Below are positions 61,070 through 64,000 of a stretch of 64,000 nt of DNA, piece by piece. Source of the stretch: Sphingobacteriaceae bacterium (GTDB lineage Bacteria; Bacteroidota; Bacteroidia; UBA7662); NCBI GenBank assembly GCA_030682795.1, contig JAUXNJ010000042.1, positions 57,655 through 121,654 of the forward strand. Reading direction: 5' to 3'. Below the pieces are notes generated by a model that saw only the letters and a list, made by a program, of their open reading frames with translations, ran no database searches and was not told the origin of the DNA. Made by a program: the position numbers and the translations under genes. Each line of letters starts with the position of its first letter. Positions within the stretch are counted from its first letter, which is position 1.

Positions 61070-61097
61070 TTGAACAAATGCTACTTTTTTACAAATT
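60936..61097 (+). repeat. direct repeat, right copy
   Basis: Partner of 57921-58082. The last 17 bases (61081-61097) are the end of a T9SS gene with no gene body behind it. The sequences diverge from 61098 onward. Confidence 0.92.
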
Positions 61098-61139
61098 GCT
61101 GCAAGCAGCTTGTTGCTAAGAAACTCAACTGGAAAGCCA

Positions 61140-61147
61140 TAAATTTG
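61140..61147 (+). promoter_or_regulatory. -7 box (TAAATTTG) of the DUF1016 nuclease gene
   Basis: Exact TAnnTTTG match, 19 bases before ATG 61167. Confidence 0.5.
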
Positions 61148-61166
61148 TATCATAAGCACTCAACTT

Positions 61167-62147
61167 ATGGATAATCGCTTTAAAGATATAATTCAGCAAA
61201 TAAAGCTATCTCGAACTTTAGCATTAAAGGCCGTAAATGCTGAACTGATTAATCTTTATTGGTTTGTGGGCGAGTACATAAGTAATAAAATTAAACAATC
61301 AGAATGGGGTGATGCTGTTGTGACCGACTTAGCCAACTATATTCAGACATACGAACCTGAAATTAAAGGATTCTCCGATAAGAATATTTGGAGAATGAAA
61401 CAGTTTTATGAAACCTACAAGGACTTTCCGAAACTGTCAAAGCTGTTAAGAGAAATTAGTTGGACAAATAATTTGTTGATTTTTTCACGGTGCAAAACCA
61501 TTGAAGAAATGGAGTTTTATATTCAACGCACCAAAGAGGAAAAATATAGTAAGCGTGAACTTGATCGACAAATATCAGCAAGCTATTTTGAACGAATGAT
61601 GATCGGTGATGCAATACTCTCACCAGCGGTGAGAGAAATTAAAAACGACATTTCAAATACTTTCAAAGACAGTTATGTTTTTGAGTTTTTAAACTTAACC
61701 GAGGGGCATAATGAGGGGGAATTGCAACGGGAACTTTTAAGGCAAATGAAAAACTTCATTCTCGAACTTGGGAAAGATTTTTTATTTATTCGGGAAGAGT
61801 TTAAGCTTATAGTAGGTAATAGCGACTTCTACATTGATTTACTTTTTTACCATCGAGGACTTCAGTGTTTAGTGGCCTTTGAGCTGAAAGCCGACAAATT
61901 TAAACCTGATCACTTAGGCCAATTGAATTTTTACTTAGAAGCGCTAGATCGAGATGTTAAAAAACCAAATGAAAATCCAAGCATTGGCGTTTTGCTATGC
62001 AAAGATAAAGACAGTGAAGTTGTAGAATATGCATTAAGTAGAAGCCTTTCACCGACAATGGTTGCAGAATATAAAACTCAACTTCCTGATAAAAAACTAC
62101 TGCAACAAAAATTACATGAAATTTTCGATGGTCAAGCGGACAAATAA
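61167..62147 (+). CDS. DUF1016 (YhcG-type) PDDEXK nuclease family protein
   Basis: The 326-residue protein has an N-terminal helical DUF1016 domain (residues about 5-160, with ISWTNNLLIFSRCKTIEEME) and a C-terminal PDDEXK nuclease domain: FYIDLLFYHRGLQCLVAFEL with Asp, Glu and then Lys (ELKADKF). DUF1016 proteins are found in defence islands and near toxin genes. It stands alone here in an AT-rich patch beside the duplicated aroC end, which suggests a mobile origin. Confidence 0.9.
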   Translation: MDNRFKDIIQQIKLSRTLALKAVNAELINLYWFVGEYISNKIKQSEWGDAVVTDLANYIQTYEPEIKGFSDKNIWRMKQFYETYKDFPKLSKLLREISWTNNLLIFSRCKTIEEMEFYIQRTKEEKYSKRELDRQISASYFERMMIGDAILSPAVREIKNDISNTFKDSYVFEFLNLTEGHNEGELQRELLRQMKNFILELGKDFLFIREEFKLIVGNSDFYIDLLFYHRGLQCLVAFELKADKFKPDHLGQLNFYLEALDRDVKKPNENPSIGVLLCKDKDSEVVEYALSRSLSPTMVAEYKTQLPDKKLLQQKLHEIFDGQADK

Positions 62148-62383
62148 TTGCAATGATGCTTTGCCAAGTTGCTTGAGGTGATACCTCTATTTTCGAAAGG
62201 GTCTTTTATTCATTTTCGCCTAGATAGGCAACCCTATATTTAAAATAGACCCCATTCAATCAAGCGCTTTTAAACAGGGCTACATTTTTGGGGCAAATTT
62301 TAAATTCTTTCCAGCGATAATCCCCCCTTAATTTTCCGCTTTCGGCCTTGAAACCGTAAATTCGAGCCGAAAATAAATGTTCC

Positions 62384-63688
62384 ATGAAAAAGAAGAAGCT
62401 CGCCCTCCACTGGAAAATCATCATCGGCCTGGTTTTAGGCGTGCTTTTTGGCTTGTTGTCGAGCAGCATGGGTTGGAACGACTTTGTGCTCGACTGGATC
62501 AAACCCGTGGGAACGGTGTTCGTTAACCTCCTCAAGCTTATCGCCATGCCTTTGGTGGTAGCCTCTTTGATTGTAGGGGTATCGAGCTTGAGTGATGTGA
62601 GTAAATTATCGCGTCTCGGCGGCAAAACCATCGGCATTTACCTGGCCACCACCGTCATTGCCATTACAATCGGCTTGGTTACAGTAAATGTGCTGCAGCC
62701 AGGTAGCTATCTTTCTACCCAAAAACGCGACGAACTCAAGTCCCGTTACGCCACCGAAGCCGCTTCCAAATCAGAAAAAGCCGAAATGGTAACCGAGCAA
62801 GGACCGCTGCAGCCGCTGGTTGACATGGTGCCCGACAACCTCTTCAAGGCCCTCGGCGACAATACTAATATGCTCCAAGTGGTATTTTTCGCTGTCTTTT
62901 TTGGCATTGCACTCATTTTGCTGCCCCGCGAAAAAACTACTCATGTGCGTGGCTTTTTTGAAGGGGTAAACGAAATCATCCTCAAGCTGGTAGATTTGAT
63001 TATGGGCATGGCGCCTTATGGCGTTTTTGCCTTGTTGGCCTCGCTTATTGCCGAATTTGCAGGCAACAATCCTGCCGATGCCATTGAGCTGTTGCAGGCC
63101 TTGAGCATGTACAGCCTTACCGTAATCATCGGCTTAGGGGCCATGATTTTTATCATCTATCCACTCATTTTTAAGCTTTTTACCAAGTTTAAATACGCCC
63201 GTTTTTTTAAAGGCATTGCACCAGCGCAAATGCTGGCCTTTTCTACCAGCTCAAGTTCTGCCACCCTGCCGGTAACCATGGAAAGGGTGGAAGACCACCT
63301 TGGCGTGTCGGATGAAGTATCGAGTTTTGTGCTGCCGCTGGGTGCCACCATCAATATGGACGGCACCAGTTTGTACCAAGCTGTGGCTACGGTGTTTATT
63401 GCGCAAGCATTTGGTACAGACCTCAGTCTTACCCAACAACTTACCATTGTGCTCACAGCTACCTTGGCCTCCATTGGTTCGGCGGGCGTTCCTGGTGCGG
63501 GCATGGTGATGCTGGTGATTGTACTGGAGTCGGTTGGCCTTGATACCGCTGGCATTGCACTCGTGGTGGCGGTCGACCGCATCCTCGATATGGTTCGCAC
63601 TGTTGTGAACGTGACCGGTGATGCCACTGTGGCGGTAGTGGTGGCCAGTTCCGAAGGCCAGCTGCGTGATGTTACCGAGGAGGAATGA
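62384..63688 (+). CDS. dicarboxylate/amino acid:cation symporter (DAACS family)
   Basis: The 434-residue inner-membrane protein has the family motifs FSTSSSSATLPVTM (about residue 286) and PLGATINMDGTSLYQAVA (about 317), followed by TLASIGSAGVPGAGMVML near 364. Eight membrane segments with re-entrant loops are expected. It should take up glutamate, aspartate or dicarboxylates with Na+ or H+. The charged insert KSEKAEMVTEQGPL (about residues 126-140) follows the third helix. Confidence 0.93.
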   Translation: MKKKKLALHWKIIIGLVLGVLFGLLSSSMGWNDFVLDWIKPVGTVFVNLLKLIAMPLVVASLIVGVSSLSDVSKLSRLGGKTIGIYLATTVIAITIGLVTVNVLQPGSYLSTQKRDELKSRYATEAASKSEKAEMVTEQGPLQPLVDMVPDNLFKALGDNTNMLQVVFFAVFFGIALILLPREKTTHVRGFFEGVNEIILKLVDLIMGMAPYGVFALLASLIAEFAGNNPADAIELLQALSMYSLTVIIGLGAMIFIIYPLIFKLFTKFKYARFFKGIAPAQMLAFSTSSSSATLPVTMERVEDHLGVSDEVSSFVLPLGATINMDGTSLYQAVATVFIAQAFGTDLSLTQQLTIVLTATLASIGSAGVPGAGMVMLVIVLESVGLDTAGIALVVAVDRILDMVRTVVNVTGDATVAVVVASSEGQLRDVTEEE

Positions 63689-63718
63689 GGTAATTTTAGG
63701 GCAATAGAGGCGCTTCTA

Positions 63719-64000
63719 GCACCCCAACAGCCTTTCCAACGTGAAACTGCCATTTTAACAAGGAGACGAAGCCTCCGAAAATAAGGCTCTGTGTTAAAAA
63801 AAAAGCCCTACAACTTCCTTTTTGAAAATGACCTTCACCATTCACGCCTCATATTTTTACTTGGCTGTGTAACAGCCATCTGTGTTCCTTCGAGTCAAGT
63901 CTCAACCGAGGAAAGGCCTCCTCTCCCTACTTTGGCCGCGTCTTGCACCCCAACAGCCTTTTCAACGTGAAACTGCCATTTTAACAAGGAGAGAAAGCCT
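63719..64000. repeat. direct repeats around a hairpin element
   Basis: A 56-base repeat occurs at 63719-63774 and 63945-64000 (53 of 56 identical), starting GCACCCCAACAGCC and ending AAGCCT. Between them, 63863-63917 is a third copy of the GGCTGT-hairpin/TCTGTGT/GAGGAAAGG element also seen at 4045-4119 and 4336-4394. The structure continues past the right edge. No gene is visible in 63689-64000. Confidence 0.75.

Noticed and set aside
45819..61097. attL/attR sites of an integrated phage or integrative element
   Set aside because: The duplicated gene ends resemble att sites, but no integrase, recombinase or phage gene lies between them. Kept only as a hypothesis of recombination.
63719..64000. 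CRISPR array
   Set aside because: Only two copies of a 56-base unit at 226-base spacing, with no regular spacers and no cas genes.

Overview
The window is a stretch of a Bacteroidota chromosome. Evidence for this: four proteins or fragments carry type IX secretion (T9SS) C-terminal sorting domains, a TonB-domain protein and several lipoproteins are present, many genes start within about 5-35 bases of a TAnnTTTG box (the Bacteroidota -7 element), and overlapping ATGA/TAATG gene junctions are common. Genus or order cannot be fixed from the sequence alone. There is no rRNA, tRNA, CRISPR array, transposase or integrase that I can see.

Layout. 1-3362: a very large CheB-CheR-PAS signalling hybrid that runs off the left edge. 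3363-4664: a repeat-rich gene desert. 4665-7397: a Crp-family regulator with two rhodaneses and a thioredoxin, then a TonB-domain protein. 7590-8285: a GNAT acetyltransferase with a tiny upstream partner (toxin-antitoxin-like). 8432-11798: acyltransferase, SDR/VOC pair, lipoprotein. 11801-16856: a TetR-ABC-HlyD-TolC export operon whose ATPase motifs are eroded. 17040-24288: hydroxyacyl-CoA dehydrogenase, NAD(P)HX repair enzyme, NlpC/P60 peptidase, OmpA-TPR lipoprotein, FtsE, glycosyltransferase. 24261-29877: a gyrB-lolD-recQ-glycosyltransferase operon. 30011-39107: pseudouridine synthase, CLC transporter, two photolyase/cryptochrome genes, DUF2256, CtlX, flavin reductase and HicAB. 39206-40917: YefM-YoeB plus a SWIM-domain gene. 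41140-42915: an operon with the enzyme set expected for tetrahydrobiopterin synthesis. 43144-47958: T9SS cargo genes around lysA. 48133-50867: hydrolase/ECF sigma operon and an MNT-HEPN pair. 50932-53400: cryptochrome DASH and proline dehydrogenase. 53610-58054: shikimate operon (DAHP synthase-chorismate mutase, aroB, aroA, aroC). 58066-61097: a second T9SS cassette. 61167-63688: a DUF1016 nuclease and a dicarboxylate/amino-acid symporter. 63719-64000: intergenic repeats again.

The most unusual signals are these. (1) Two separate T9SS-type cargo cassettes sit directly downstream of housekeeping genes (lysA and aroC), and each is bounded on its far side by a second, truncated copy of the 3-prime end of that same housekeeping gene. 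The lysA copy differs almost only at synonymous sites, which suggests exchange with a diverged relative rather than a simple duplication. (2) The export operon has an ABC protein with an intact Walker A but altered Q-loop, signature, Walker B and H-loop. (3) Several toxin-antitoxin-like modules (GNAT pair, HicAB, YefM-YoeB, MNT-HEPN) lie within 43 kb, several with inverted repeats over or next to a recognisable -7 box. (4) Three photolyase/cryptochrome paralogues lie within 19 kb.
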